Shown here: positions 1-6,675 of the stretch, piece after piece
Position numbering within the stretch: position 1 is the stretch's first letter
Layout of the letters: every line of letters begins with the position of its first letter
Source: Desulfobacteraceae bacterium
GTDB lineage: Bacteria; Desulfobacterota; Desulfobacteria; Desulfobacterales; UBA11574
Reading direction: 5' to 3'
Assembly: GCA_002868985.1 (NCBI GenBank)
Contig: PKTV01000258.1
Span: 1 to 10,713 of the forward strand
DNA length: 10,713 nucleotides
Notes under the pieces: generated by a model
Databases searched by the model: none
What the model was told of the DNA's origin: nothing
The model's input: only the letters and a program-made list of their open reading frames with translations
Position numbers and translations under genes: made by a program

Positions 1-32
1 ATAAAAGAAATGCCTTGGTTAAAGATTGTTTG

Positions 33-335
33 TTACAGTTCCCAGATTTTTGCTTGGATTCCACGTGGATTTAACCTTGAACGTGCATCCGAATTAGATC
101 CATTGAGTAGCAGGACCCAGAATTCAGCCCTGTGCTGATTTGCATATTCCGCAAAGAGTTACCACTGGTCCGCAGCATGTTTATGTGTAATAGAATCAGC
201 GGCTTCAACTTCAAAAAGAAAGAGAGTTTCACTCTGAGCCGTTACATCCGGTATATGCCCCTTGCCTGTTGTCGCCCATGTAATTTTCAAATTTACGACA
301 CAGATTGTTGACTGATGCTTACCTGTTATATCTGC
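33..335 (-). pseudogene. Remnant of a PD-(D/E)xK nuclease-like protein
   Basis: Read on the minus strand, one frame is open from just after a TGA (336-338) to a TAA at 33-35, except for one internal TAA at 159-161. The translation looks like real protein on both sides of that stop: GHIPDVTA, then LFLFEVEAADSI, then HKHAADQW, stop, LFAEYANQHRAEFWVLLL, ending GIQAKIWEL. The PD ... ExE spacing with hydrophobic strands resembles the core of PD-(D/E)xK nuclease-fold proteins, and the stop falls in what would be the DQWxLF helix, so a Lys, Gln or Glu codon turned into TAA is likely. No credible ATG/GTG start with an RBS exists in this frame, so the 5' part is also missing or frameshifted. It could be a restriction-type or uncharacterised nuclease-fold gene; the exact family is not recognised. 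It points away from the rhodanese gene and appears to be decaying. Confidence 0.5.
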
Positions 336-466
336 TCAAATCGTCGAAAAACGCGGGTTTGCTTCGATATATCAAGATTCAACGGCGTTGGCATAAATTT
401 TGTAATTTGATCCTGAAACCTGTTGTAAAGAAACCATTTTAAAAACTGCACAGAAAGGAGTTTTAC

Positions 467-1162
467 ATGAGTTTGACACCTGAAACGCTCGAAGGTGTGG
501 TGGTCGTTTCTCCGCCGGAAGCTCTCAAAATCCAGTCCGAGGGGGGCATGCTCATCGCTGCCTTCACTCACATGACCGACTGGTGCATGAGACGCGCCTC
601 CGGGTCCGTCCACATCACCATGGATGTTCCCAAAGATCATAAGCGGCCCGATTTCGATCTGGCCCAGGCCGAGTTCGACGTCGAAGCCCTTCCCAAGGAC
701 AAAGACATACCCCTGGTCTTCTATTGTGCCGACAATCTTTGATGGAAATCCTATCACGCCGCCAGGCTGGCGGTAACCCAAAACTACACCAGAGTCCACT
801 GGATGCGGGTCGGGATGAAGGGCTGGATGGACGCCTTCTTCGCCATTGAAACCGATTCCAGGCTTCTTCAGAACATCATGTTCGCCAACCAAAGCAACCC
901 TGCCGCACGGGTCATCGGAATTGACAAGGCCAAGGCCCTGAGAAATCCGGTCTTGGTTGACTTCCGGTCAGCCGATAAATTTAAGGAGGGACATGTAGAA
1001 AATGCTGTCAATATTCCTTACGAGGAGTTGTGGACCTTTGACAACCTTGAAAAACTCAACAAGAGCAAGGAGCTTGTCATTATTCACGACGACCCGGTGG
1101 TCGCAGGCGTTCTGGTCGTTTCCTTCAGGCTTCTCGAGTATCGCACCTACATTCTAATCTAA
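467..1162 (+). CDS. Tandem rhodanese-domain protein, probable selenoprotein (Sec92, TGA at 740-742)
   Basis: Two rhodanese-like domains, 231 residues if the in-frame TGA at 740-742 is read through. Start is ATG 467, 7 nt after AGGAG. Domain 1 (about residues 10-130) has the active-site strand VFYC (Cys87) followed by ADNL, the TGA codon (92) and WKSYHAARLA. This matches the C-x4-C-x2-S-x2-A loop of many periplasmic/redox rhodaneses with Sec in place of the second Cys. The frame then stays open for 140 codons with continuous homology-like sequence (VHWMRVGMKGW, then VLVDFRSADKFKEGHVENAVNIP). Domain 2 (about 150-231) lacks a catalytic Cys (HDD at that position) and stops before the usual C-terminal GG-x3-W motif. 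Rhodaneses move sulfane sulfur or reduce thiol substrates; a CX4U site suggests redox use. By eye the gene is more GC-rich than its neighbours. Alternatives are a plain nonsense mutation giving a pseudogene, or a sequencing error. Confidence 0.72.
758..774 (+). promoter_or_regulatory. Candidate bacterial SECIS hairpin
   Basis: Directly downstream of the in-frame TGA (740-742), CCGCCA (759-764) and TGGCGG (768-773) form a perfect 6-bp stem, extended by a G758-U774 wobble, around a GGC loop (765-767). The first loop G is preceded by 22 nt after the TGA. The known rule for bacterial SECIS elements is a short stem-loop with a G among the first loop bases, roughly 16-37 nt after UGA, bound by SelB. 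The apical CAGGCUG resembles the CAGGUCUG loop of E. coli fdhF. The stem also encodes AARLA of the rhodanese helix, so coding constraint could produce it by chance. Confidence 0.6.
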
Positions 1163-1188
1163 AAAGCAATATCTTTTAGAAATTAACC

Positions 1189-1220
1189 ATACCCCCGCCT
1201 GAAAGGGCGGGGGTATTTCG
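1189..1220 (+). terminator. Strong intrinsic terminator after the rhodanese gene
   Basis: A perfect 11-bp stem, ATACCCCCGCC (1189-1199) with GGCGGGGGTAT (1206-1216), has a 6-nt loop and is followed by TTTCGTTC. It lies 26 nt after the stop of the rhodanese gene and also faces the end of the convergent lipoprotein gene, so it may act in both directions. Confidence 0.85.
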
Positions 1221-1280
1221 TTCAGACGGATTGATTTTTCAGGTGACTTTCTATTAAATTTGAAACGGTCAGTTTAGGGG

Positions 1281-1559
1281 TTAGATGCCCTTGCTGGACC
1301 GCCACGCAACGGTATCTGCCACGAACTTGATTTTGATCTGCTTGTCAGATGAGCCCCACATGCAGTTTTTCGTTTTTAGTACCGGGTCTTCGCAGGTATT
1401 CGGTTTTCCCAAAACCCCAACAACCTCTTCGTAGCTCATCCCGATTTTTATTTTATCGTAATTTTCTTTATTGACGTTGCTGCACCCGGTCAGTGCCAGT
1501 AGTGAAAACATACATATCACCAGCACCAACAGCTTTATCATGGGTATGACTCGCTTCAT
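1281..1559 (-). CDS. Small lipoprotein, BamE/SmpA-like fold (DUF3862-like)
   Basis: A 92-aa precursor with positively charged residues at positions 2-9, a hydrophobic stretch 10-22 and lipobox LTGC, placing the lipidated Cys at 26. The mature part holds YDKIKIGMSYEEVVGVLGKP (34-53), the signature of the SmpA/BamE superfamily and of DUF3862 proteins, and ends VAWRSSKGI. Two mature cysteines (56, 66) could form a disulfide in the periplasm. The fold is known for outer-membrane assembly factors, but such short stand-alone lipoproteins have no firm function. ATG 1559 is chosen because AGGAGG lies 10 nt before it; the internal Met7 has no ribosome binding site. It ends 61 bp from the rhodanese terminator and has the thioesterase gene 87 bp upstream on the same strand, so it could be cotranscribed with it. 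Confidence 0.75.
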   Translation of the reverse strand: MKRVIPMIKLLVLVICMFSLLALTGCSNVNKENYDKIKIGMSYEEVVGVLGKPNTCEDPVLKTKNCMWGSSDKQIKIKFVADTVAWRSSKGI

Positions 1560-1646
1560 TTGTTTATTTCCTCCTGTAATTTTTAAGCAACATCACATTC
1601 TTGCTAATTCTTCAAAGCGCAACACCTTCGAAAAAAAAATCGTTGT

Positions 1647-2114
1647 TTATGAAAAATCTTCGGGCATCTGTACTGCCACCAACTCACCTTTGGCACATAC
1701 TTTACCTTTGGCTGAGAGGGTAATGCCGACAATAACTTTACGGCCCTTGATTTCTTTGACCTTGCCACGGAGTTCCAGGGTTGAATCAATGGGGGTCGGC
1801 GCTAAATAGTCTACATGTAAAGAGGCTGTTACAAAGCGCAGGGGTGCATTATTGTCCGTATCCTTTTTGCGATCACGATATTTAATTGCTGAAGCTGTGC
1901 CGGCGGCATGGCAATCTATCAAGGAGGCAATCAACCCGCCATATACATAACCAGGAAAGCCACCGGTATGATAATGTTTGGGCTGAAAATGGCATACGCT
2001 TTCTTCTCCGTCCCAATAGCTTTTTATTTGGAGACTATGTTTGTTCAGTCTTCCACATCCAAAACAACTTGCGAATTCATCTGTATAGTAATCTTGAAAG
2101 GCTTTTGAGGTCAT
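1647..2114 (-). CDS. PaaI/4HBT-type hotdog thioesterase
   Basis: 155 aa, the usual single-hotdog length. The N-terminal CFGCGRLNKHSLQI (17-30) and the central FPGYVYGGLIASLIDCHAAGTA (53-74, the hotdog helix with conserved GG-x5-D) are typical of PaaI/YiiD-like acyl-CoA thioesterases, followed by the strands RFVTASLHVDYLAPTP (93-108) and LRGKVKEIKGRKVIVG (115-130). Asp67 would be the likely catalytic acid. Expected role: hydrolysis of acyl-CoA or aryl-CoA in the cytoplasm; the substrate cannot be told from sequence. The start ATG 2114 has only a weak GAGA-type RBS 6 nt upstream, and a small hairpin, CCACC (2140-2144) with GGTGG (2152-2156), lies in its leader. Confidence 0.8.
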   Translation of the reverse strand: MTSKAFQDYYTDEFASCFGCGRLNKHSLQIKSYWDGEESVCHFQPKHYHTGGFPGYVYGGLIASLIDCHAAGTASAIKYRDRKKDTDNNAPLRFVTASLHVDYLAPTPIDSTLELRGKVKEIKGRKVIVGITLSAKGKVCAKGELVAVQMPEDFS

Positions 2115-2164
2115 ATCATTCTCTATTTCGAGGATTAATCCACCAACGATCGGTGGCGGGTTAA

Positions 2165-2437
2165 ATTTGAACCTATTGATAAATCCCTATTATCGGGGAC
2201 GCCGGGATTGACCCCGGCTAAATATTAAATACCGATTTAACCGGGCAAGCAAAAGGGGGCGTTTTTAAAAGGTCTCGATCGATCTTATTATCGATATCGT
2301 ATAAATGCTATTATTAAGTCAAGTGAATCTGTTGATGATGTTAAAAAAATCACCATTGTTTAAAAGATGATTTGTGGTATGGGTACAAGGTGGATGTCAA
2401 AAATAAACCCGACAAACTGTTTTTGAACTGACAGAAC
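2165..2437. other. Intergenic region between divergent thioesterase and membrane-protein genes
   Basis: No ORF with coding character was seen. It holds a hairpin GCCGGG (2201-2206) with CCCGGC (2213-2218), without a T-run, and a cluster of short palindromes around 2274-2300 (CGATCGATC, TATCGATA). It presumably carries the minus-strand promoter of the thioesterase gene, but I cannot assign it with confidence. Confidence 0.4.
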
Positions 2438-2466
2438 TTGACTTGGAATGTTTTAATATCTATATA
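2438..2466 (+). promoter_or_regulatory. Sigma-70-type promoter for the membrane protein
   Basis: TTGACT (2438-2443), a 17-bp spacer and TATATA (2461-2466) lie in an AT-rich stretch about 50 bp before the start codon at 2518. Both hexamers are near consensus and the spacing is ideal. Confidence 0.6.
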
Positions 2467-2517
2467 TATTTTTAATATGACGGAGAAATAATCCACAACT
2501 TTATGAGGGAGCCATCA

Positions 2518-3126
2518 ATGGATTTTAAGTATCACCTCGAGACCGCCTGGAAACTAACGCTACAGTATATTGCGCCACTAATATTTATGACCCTCGCTTT
2601 GATTGTCATAAGTTTCATTACTCTGGGTATATTGGGGCCGGTGGCAATGGCCGGCTATATGCATTCCATTCTTCTTTTGATTAGAGAAGGGCGGGAGCCT
2701 AAAGTTCAGGATATTTTTTTGCACATGCGGCTTTTTTTCCCCCTTCTTCTCTTTGGCATCGTTATTTTCATTATAACTCTGATTGGAATAATGTTTCTTT
2801 TTCTCCCGGGCGTGGTGTTTGTGCTGGCAGTTTCATTCTGTTGTATCTACATGCTGCCGCTTATGACAGACAGAAACCTGGGCCTCATGGATGCGATTAA
2901 GGAGAGCTTTACAATCGTCACAAAAGAGCAGCCCGTGGATCACGTTGTGGTTTTTATCCTTTTTGTAGGAATATCTGCCATTGGAAGTTCTGTATTTATA
3001 GGTTCTCTTTTTACCCAGCCCTTGGCCACACTCTTTCTGATGTCAGTTTATAACAGACTCGACAAGCCGGCGCCCCAGACACCGCCCAAACCGCCTCCAA
3101 GCCCTGCGCCCTTGAACGGACAATAG
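2518..3126 (+). CDS. Multi-pass inner-membrane protein of unknown function with proline-rich tail
   Basis: 202 aa. I place the start at ATG 2518, not the in-frame ATG 2503, because GAGGGAG (2506-2512) is a good RBS for 2518 and would lie inside the longer reading. Hydrophobic segments at about 17-40, 41-55, 72-92, 93-117 and 142-178 give four to five helices. The loop LPLMTDRNLGLMDAIKESFTIV (113-134, with the DA-x-KES pattern) resembles proteins of the DUF975/DUF4013-like and YciC-like group, where a soluble amphipathic helix of this kind precedes the last membrane segment; that family call is tentative. The C-terminus (183-199) is almost pure Pro/Lys/Ala, probably a flexible cytoplasmic tail. 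It is a single-gene unit with its own promoter. Confidence 0.75.
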   Translation: MDFKYHLETAWKLTLQYIAPLIFMTLALIVISFITLGILGPVAMAGYMHSILLLIREGREPKVQDIFLHMRLFFPLLLFGIVIFIITLIGIMFLFLPGVVFVLAVSFCCIYMLPLMTDRNLGLMDAIKESFTIVTKEQPVDHVVVFILFVGISAIGSSVFIGSLFTQPLATLFLMSVYNRLDKPAPQTPPKPPPSPAPLNGQ

Positions 3127-3273
3127 GTGAGTGTTCACGGGGTGTACTCTCCCGTTTCACGCCCCCGAATATCGGGATTTCGCAAAGCTCAACTTGCTTT
3201 TGAAGCCGAATCTTATTTTTGAGAAAGGTTCTATTATATTAAGTGCAATCAGGGGCATCATAATTGTTGACAA

Positions 3274-3303
3274 AAATCGTATTCATTTCTTAAAATAAAA
3301 CAT
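3274..3303 (+). promoter_or_regulatory. Possible sigma-70-type promoter in the gap
   Basis: TTGACA followed after an 18-bp spacer by TAAAAT (5 of 6 bases of TATAAT) occurs within about 3267-3303. It points toward the stress-protein gene but lies about 450 bp from it, implying a long leader or an unrecognised transcript. Hexamer match is good, but no gene follows directly. Confidence 0.3.
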
Positions 3304-3541
3304 CAAACAGTAAATTTGAACAGCCTATTCACCAGAGTCGGATAATTTCCCATGGTGTTTCTCTTTCTATCTCCCTCTCCATTCTCAAATAATCCTGATT
3401 TCTAAAAAGATAGCCGATTATCTCTGAACCGGTTCAATAAATCTAAAAAGAAAATTTATCGTCCTGTCCATTGGTGTCCAAAATAGTGTTCAATCCACTA
3501 AATGTGTCGTTTGATAAGAAATCGATAATTGCGAAAATTTG

Positions 3542-3599
3542 AAAGTAATGGAGTATTGGAAATTTTGCTTTATCCATTGCCCCATTATTCCATCACTTT
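3542..3599. repeat. Imperfect inverted repeat (ATTCCA family)
   Basis: AAAGTAATGGAGTATTGG (3542-3559) and CCATTATTCCATCACTTT (3582-3599) are complementary at 15 of 18 positions around a 22-nt loop. The core CCATTATTCCA recurs at 9583-9593, and related ATTCCA strings lie at 9429-9435 and 9563-9569, suggesting a dispersed REP-like repeat. Confidence 0.5.
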
Positions 3600-3677
3600 A
3601 GGGTTTCCTTTGAATTGTTATTAAAAGTCCAATAATTTAAAAGTGATAGATAATAAGTCGATGTCTATTTTGAACAA

Positions 3678-3739
3678 GACTGAGTCCTGTCACTATTTGA
3701 AGCGTTAATTCAGGTTAACGACAAAACCCTGAACAGGGT
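3678..3739 (+). promoter_or_regulatory. Cluster of palindromes in the leader of the stress-protein gene
   Basis: Three dyads lie in tandem just before the RBS: GACTGAGTC (about 3678-3686), CGTTAA-N6-TTAACG (3703-3720, perfect arms) and ACCCTG-AA-CAGGGT (3726-3739, perfect arms). The last ends 2 nt before the AAAGGAGGG ribosome-binding region. They could be operator sites or an RNA hairpin that limits RBS access; which is not decidable here. Confidence 0.4.
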
Positions 3740-3753
3740 GAAAGGAGGGCGGT

Positions 3754-4218
3754 ATGGGCACCCCTAAAATATTATTACCCTATAATTTTACCAACTTTGA
3801 CAAAAAGGCCCTGGATTTTGTCTGCCGTACTTTTTCCGACAAAAAAGAAGCTGAAATTACCTTATTTAATGCATATACTCCGGTACCGACCATTGAAATG
3901 CGCGGCAGTCCCATTATGGATCAAATGAGGGACACATTGAGTTATCTGTCGCAAAAGGTTAAAGAACAGGAAGATGCACTTAAAACGATTAAAAAGCATT
4001 TGTTGGAAAAGGGTTTTATAGAAGATAACATTGACATCGTCTTTGAATCGAAAAAAAGGGATGTTGCCGGAGATATCATCGATCTGGCACAGAAGGGTCA
4101 GTTTAACGTCGTGGTATTAAATCGAAAGCCCGGAAAAATTGCGCGTTTTTTTGCGGGAAGCGTTTCCAGTAAAGTTGTGGCGGCCTTGAAAAACACGACG
4201 GTTTGTATTGTTTCATAA
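3754..4218 (+). CDS. Universal stress protein (UspA family)
   Basis: 154 aa, a single Usp domain of normal length. The N-terminal strand KILLPYNFTNFDKKALDFV (5-23) takes the place of the usual ILVPVDFS...AL; the nucleotide-contacting Asp is replaced by Asn11. The C-terminal part NVVVLNRKPGKIARFFAGSVSSKVV (118-142) keeps the end of the ATP-binding loop, G-x7-GS (127-136), but the first Gly of the G-x2-G-x9-G(S/T) motif is absent, so ATP binding is uncertain. Residues 62-90 are a charged helical region. RBS AAAGGAGGG lies 5 nt before the ATG. A GAF-domain gene follows after 77 bp with its own strong RBS and no terminator between, so the two probably form an operon that ends at 4866-4912. Likely a cytoplasmic stress or energy-status protein. 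Confidence 0.85.
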   Translation: MGTPKILLPYNFTNFDKKALDFVCRTFSDKKEAEITLFNAYTPVPTIEMRGSPIMDQMRDTLSYLSQKVKEQEDALKTIKKHLLEKGFIEDNIDIVFESKKRDVAGDIIDLAQKGQFNVVVLNRKPGKIARFFAGSVSSKVVAALKNTTVCIVS

Positions 4219-4295
4219 ATACATTCGTTTCCATTAGAACGAAGCCAAAAAACAATATCTTTTATAAACGTTTGGAACATATAAGGAGGAATCCC

Positions 4296-4850
4296 ATGGT
4301 TGCCGAAGACAGAATCAATATGGACATTTATAAAGTGGTCACTCGGGCCATTGCCGCATCCGATAATCTTGAGGATATGGCAACTCAATTGACTCAACTT
4401 TTGGTTGGAGCCTTTGGAATTAAAGGCAGCACCATATTTGTACTCAACCCTGATACGGAAGAACTTGAAGCTCGGGCCAGCTTTGGGCTGAGCATTAATT
4501 ATATGAATAAAGGCCTGATTTTAGTTAAAAAAAGTCTTGACCATCAGTTAAGAGGAGAACCGATTGTTATTCGAGATGTAACAAAATCCGACCGTCTTCA
4601 GTATCCGGAAGATGCCCAAAAAGAGGGGATCAGTGCTATTGTATCACTTCCCATCAGCTTGCATGGCAAACTCATCGGCGTTCTTCGACTGTATCACTAC
4701 GAACGATGGGATGTTTCTGAACGGGATCTGGATTCTTTGATGATTTTCACCGAAAATATCGGTCTCGCTTTGATGTATACCCGGCTGCTTCAAGCCCTTA
4801 AATTCGTGAAAGAAACGGTGGACGAGGTGCATCCCATATGGCTGGATTGA
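4296..4850 (+). CDS. Stand-alone GAF-domain sensor protein
   Basis: 184 aa from ATG 4296, chosen because AAGGAGGA lies 5 nt upstream; the open frame extends to 4203 but the extra part overlaps the stress-protein gene and lacks an RBS. Almost the whole protein is one GAF domain (about 20-165): LEDMATQLTQLLVGAFGIKGSTIFVLNP at the first helix and strand, then IVSLPISLHGKLIGVLRLYHYE (115-136), the classic GAF strand pair, and the helix ERDLDSLMIFTENIGLAL (142-159). No kinase, GGDEF, HD or HTH output domain follows, so it would work as a ligand- or redox-sensing partner. No cysteine is visible, which argues against a cysteine-based redox or Fe-S sensor. Pairing with a Usp suggests both serve one stress response. 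Confidence 0.8.
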   Translation: MVAEDRINMDIYKVVTRAIAASDNLEDMATQLTQLLVGAFGIKGSTIFVLNPDTEELEARASFGLSINYMNKGLILVKKSLDHQLRGEPIVIRDVTKSDRLQYPEDAQKEGISAIVSLPISLHGKLIGVLRLYHYERWDVSERDLDSLMIFTENIGLALMYTRLLQALKFVKETVDEVHPIWLD

Positions 4851-4865
4851 AAAAATAAAATGGCT

Positions 4866-4912
4866 GAAGACGGGAATCGATGCAAATTGAAATGCCCGTC
4901 TTCGCTGTTTTT
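4866..4912. terminator. Bidirectional intrinsic terminator
   Basis: GAAGACGGG (4866-4874) pairs perfectly with CCCGTCTTC (4895-4903); on the plus strand GCTGTTTTTA follows. On the minus strand the same stem is followed by AGCCATTTTATTTTTTC, so it can also end minus-strand transcription from the decayed reading frame beyond it. Confidence 0.75.
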
Positions 4913-5100
4913 ACCCGTTTTCTTCAGATGCGGTTTCAGAAAATCGTTTTCGAGAGGCCTTTTCCCAATCTTCGATTTTTTTCCACCCGGTATCGATGCC
5001 CTTAAACTGAGTAAATTTTGATCCCCATTTCTATCCAATTCTGATATGCTTCATCTGCTTGTAAAACATGACGATATGAGATAAATAAAATATCATTTTT
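4911..5100 (-). pseudogene. Frameshifted remnant of a small hypothetical protein
   Basis: On the minus strand one frame reads ADEAYQNWIEMG (ending at a TAA, 5002-5004), and a second reads SKFTQFKGIDTGWKKIEDW then EKASRKRFSETASEENG and stops at 4911-4913. They join into one natural-looking sequence if one G is removed from the run of four G (plus-strand CCCC 5023-5026), so a homopolymer frameshift is likely, genuine or a sequencing error. No start codon with an RBS is visible upstream in the first frame, so the 5' end is also missing or decayed. The sequence is acidic/basic and Trp-rich, helical in character; the family is not recognised. A terminator in the right orientation lies just behind it, supporting a former gene. 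Confidence 0.35.
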
Positions 5101-5174
5101 TTAGAAACACGCGAGTTGAATAAACTCTATTTGTTTTAGCAAATAATAAAGCGTTTTTTGGAGGCTCGGCATAT

Positions 5175-5990
5175 ATGTCATCCCAAATTTCACTCGAAAC
5201 CATCGGACATTTAATTCCCCAAAAACCCTATTATCTGAGAACACATGACGAGGTTAGAATGTTTGAAGCTGCTTTTGATGCCAGACTTCCGATAATGTTG
5301 AAGGGTCCCACGGGATGCGGCAAGACCCGATTTGTAGAGTACATGTCATATCAGCTCAAACGCCCCCTGATCACCGTGGCCTGTCATGAAGACTTGTTTG
5401 CCTCCGATTTGTTGGGACGCTACCTTTTAAAAAAAGATGAAACCGTATGGGTGGATGGCCCATTGACCCGGGCGGTTCGTATGGGAGCCATCTGCTATAT
5501 GGACGAAATTGTAGAAGCCCGTAAAGACACAACGGTAGTGATTCATCCTCTAACCGATACACGCAGAACACTTTCCATCGACAAAAAGGGTGAAACGATC
5601 CAGGCGCACCCGGACTTTATGATGGTGATATCCTATAATCCAGGATATCAATCTGTTCTGAAAGATCTCAAGCAAAGTACGCGGCAGCGGTTTATTTCTC
5701 TTGAGTTCAATTATCCCGAAGCTTCCAAAGAAACTGAAATTGTTGCCCATGAAGGTGATATCGACACGGAGATCGCTTCAAAATTGGTGTTACTGGCTGG
5801 AAAAATAAGAAACATAAGGGAGCACGGATTGACAGAAGGGGCGAGTACCAGGCTTCTGATTTTTGCCGCCCAGCTCATCAGCCGAGGGATACCCGTTCAC
5901 GATGCCTGTCGAAGTGCCGTTTGCTTTCCGCTAACCGACGATGTCAGGCTTCAGGAAACCTTGAATGATCTGATTGAGGATATTTTTTAA
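5175..5990 (+). CDS. MoxR-class AAA+ ATPase, CbbQ/NirQ/NorQ type
   Basis: 271 aa, the normal length for this family. Walker A GPTGCGKT (44-51), Walker B ICYMDE (106-111), sensor 1 Asn155 in VISYNPGYQ, an arginine-finger region STRQRF (168-173) and the C-terminal CbbQ domain with [15 protein letters not shown] are all intact. Members remodel and activate metalloenzymes (Rubisco, nitric oxide reductase, others) together with a VWA-domain partner (CbbO/NorD). Here that partner is missing: the next gene is on the opposite strand and the upstream gene is a GAF protein, so the target is unknown. GGAGG lies about 11 nt before the ATG at 5175, slightly long spacing. The stop codon overlaps the stop of the convergent metallopeptidase gene by 3 bp within TTAA. 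The symbol is left blank because target and partner are unknown. Confidence 0.88.
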   Translation: MSSQISLETIGHLIPQKPYYLRTHDEVRMFEAAFDARLPIMLKGPTGCGKTRFVEYMSYQLKRPLITVACHEDLFASDLLGRYLLKKDETVWVDGPLTRAVRMGAICYMDEIVEARKDTTVVIHPLTDTRRTLSIDKKGETIQAHPDFMMVISYNPGYQSVLKDLKQSTRQRFISLEFNYPEASKETEIVAHEGDIDTEIASKLVLLAGKIRNIREHGLTEGASTRLLIFAAQLISRGIPVHDACRSAVCFPLTDDVRLQETLNDLIEDIF

Positions 5991-6544
5991 GCTAATATGT
6001 AATCACGGAGTTTTTTATCGAGGCTTTTGGGGTCTTGCACAAACTTGCTCAACTCTTCCCAAAATCGATGGCTATGATCCTTGACCCGGGTATGGACCAG
6101 TTCATGTAAAATGACGTAATCGATCAATTCATCAGGTAGTCGCACCAGATTCACATTCAAGTTGATGTTGTTTTTATCGGAGCAACTCCCCCATCGGGTT
6201 TTTTGGTTTTTTACAAAAACCCTGTTGTATTTAAAACCGTTTCGTTTACAAAGTTCATCGAGCCGTTCGACCAGGAGTTTTTTAACTTTATCCCTGTCAA
6301 TGAGATGACATTCTTTGAGGACCTCTGCCTGTTTCTCAATGAATGTCATTTTTTCCAGATGCTTTTTTATCCAATTCGTCTTTGAATGTGCGAATTTTTC
6401 GGCTGTGGCAAATGATACACCATGCGGAACAGCCACTCGTGCACCTTTGAACGGTCGGATAGACAAACCCAGATGTTTGGCCCGGTTGCTTCGCTCAAGC
6501 AGAACCTCGCCGACACCTCTTATTGGCACCTTTTTAGATCTCAT
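5987..6544 (-). CDS. YgjP-like M48-type metallopeptidase (DUF45)
   Basis: 185 aa, slightly shorter than the usual ~230. The conserved block [20 protein letters not shown] (111-130) is followed by the zinc site HELVH-x5-H (His147, Glu148, His151, His157) and [11 protein letters not shown], the hallmark of the DUF45/YgjP/WLM-SprT-like group. The N-terminal [23 protein letters not shown] (19-40) is the usual beta-sheet region before the helical lid. Cytoplasmic; the physiological substrate of the family is not settled, and in many bacteria such proteins sit beside restriction-modification genes, which are not present here. The start ATG 6544 has AAAGGA very close upstream. It converges with the ATPase gene; no terminator separates them, so transcripts from both would overlap. 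Confidence 0.85.
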   Translation of the reverse strand: MRSKKVPIRGVGEVLLERSNRAKHLGLSIRPFKGARVAVPHGVSFATAEKFAHSKTNWIKKHLEKMTFIEKQAEVLKECHLIDRDKVKKLLVERLDELCKRNGFKYNRVFVKNQKTRWGSCSDKNNINLNVNLVRLPDELIDYVILHELVHTRVKDHSHRFWEELSKFVQDPKSLDKKLRDYILA

Positions 6545-6675
6545 ATTCCTTTAACCTAAATTATTGTGGTCTAATTGCAATATTCGCAATATCATAAATT
6601 ATTAATTCCCGCATATCATATTTCACATGTTATTGACATCTTTGGTTCATATCCGATCAACCCTGCCGGACCCAT
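6545..6675. other. AT-rich spacer upstream of the metallopeptidase gene
   Basis: No ORF or recognised structure. It must contain the minus-strand promoter of the metallopeptidase gene; no clear hexamer pair was found. Confidence 0.3.

Larger units (their letters stand above)
3127..3753. other. 627-bp non-coding gap with hairpins and palindromes
   Basis: No convincing ORF on either strand. After the membrane-protein stop there are two short hairpins: ACGGG (3137-3141) with CCCGT (3151-3155), and CCCGA (3164-3168) with TCGGG (3172-3176) followed by ATTT, a weak possible terminator. A 12-bp perfect palindrome TGAACCGGTTCA lies at 3425-3436. The imperfect inverted repeat at 3542-3599 and palindromes at 3678-3739 are listed separately. 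Confidence 0.5.

Noticed and set aside
389..404. TTGGCATAAATTTTGTA before the rhodanese gene as a sigma-54 promoter
   Set aside because: The -24 half and spacing fit, but the invariant GC of the -12 box is GT, so it is below the standard used for the site at 9601.
326..892. 188-codon open frame on the minus strand
   Set aside because: It lies opposite the rhodanese gene, has no RBS and its translation has no domain character; it is a shadow of the GC-rich coding strand.
2201..2218. GCCGGG/CCCGGC hairpin as a terminator
   Set aside because: No T-run on either side and it lies between divergent genes, where a terminator is not expected.
4790..5038. 82-codon minus-strand ORF
   Set aside because: It overlaps the end of the GAF gene and the terminator; the other two minus-strand frames here read like real protein, this one does not.
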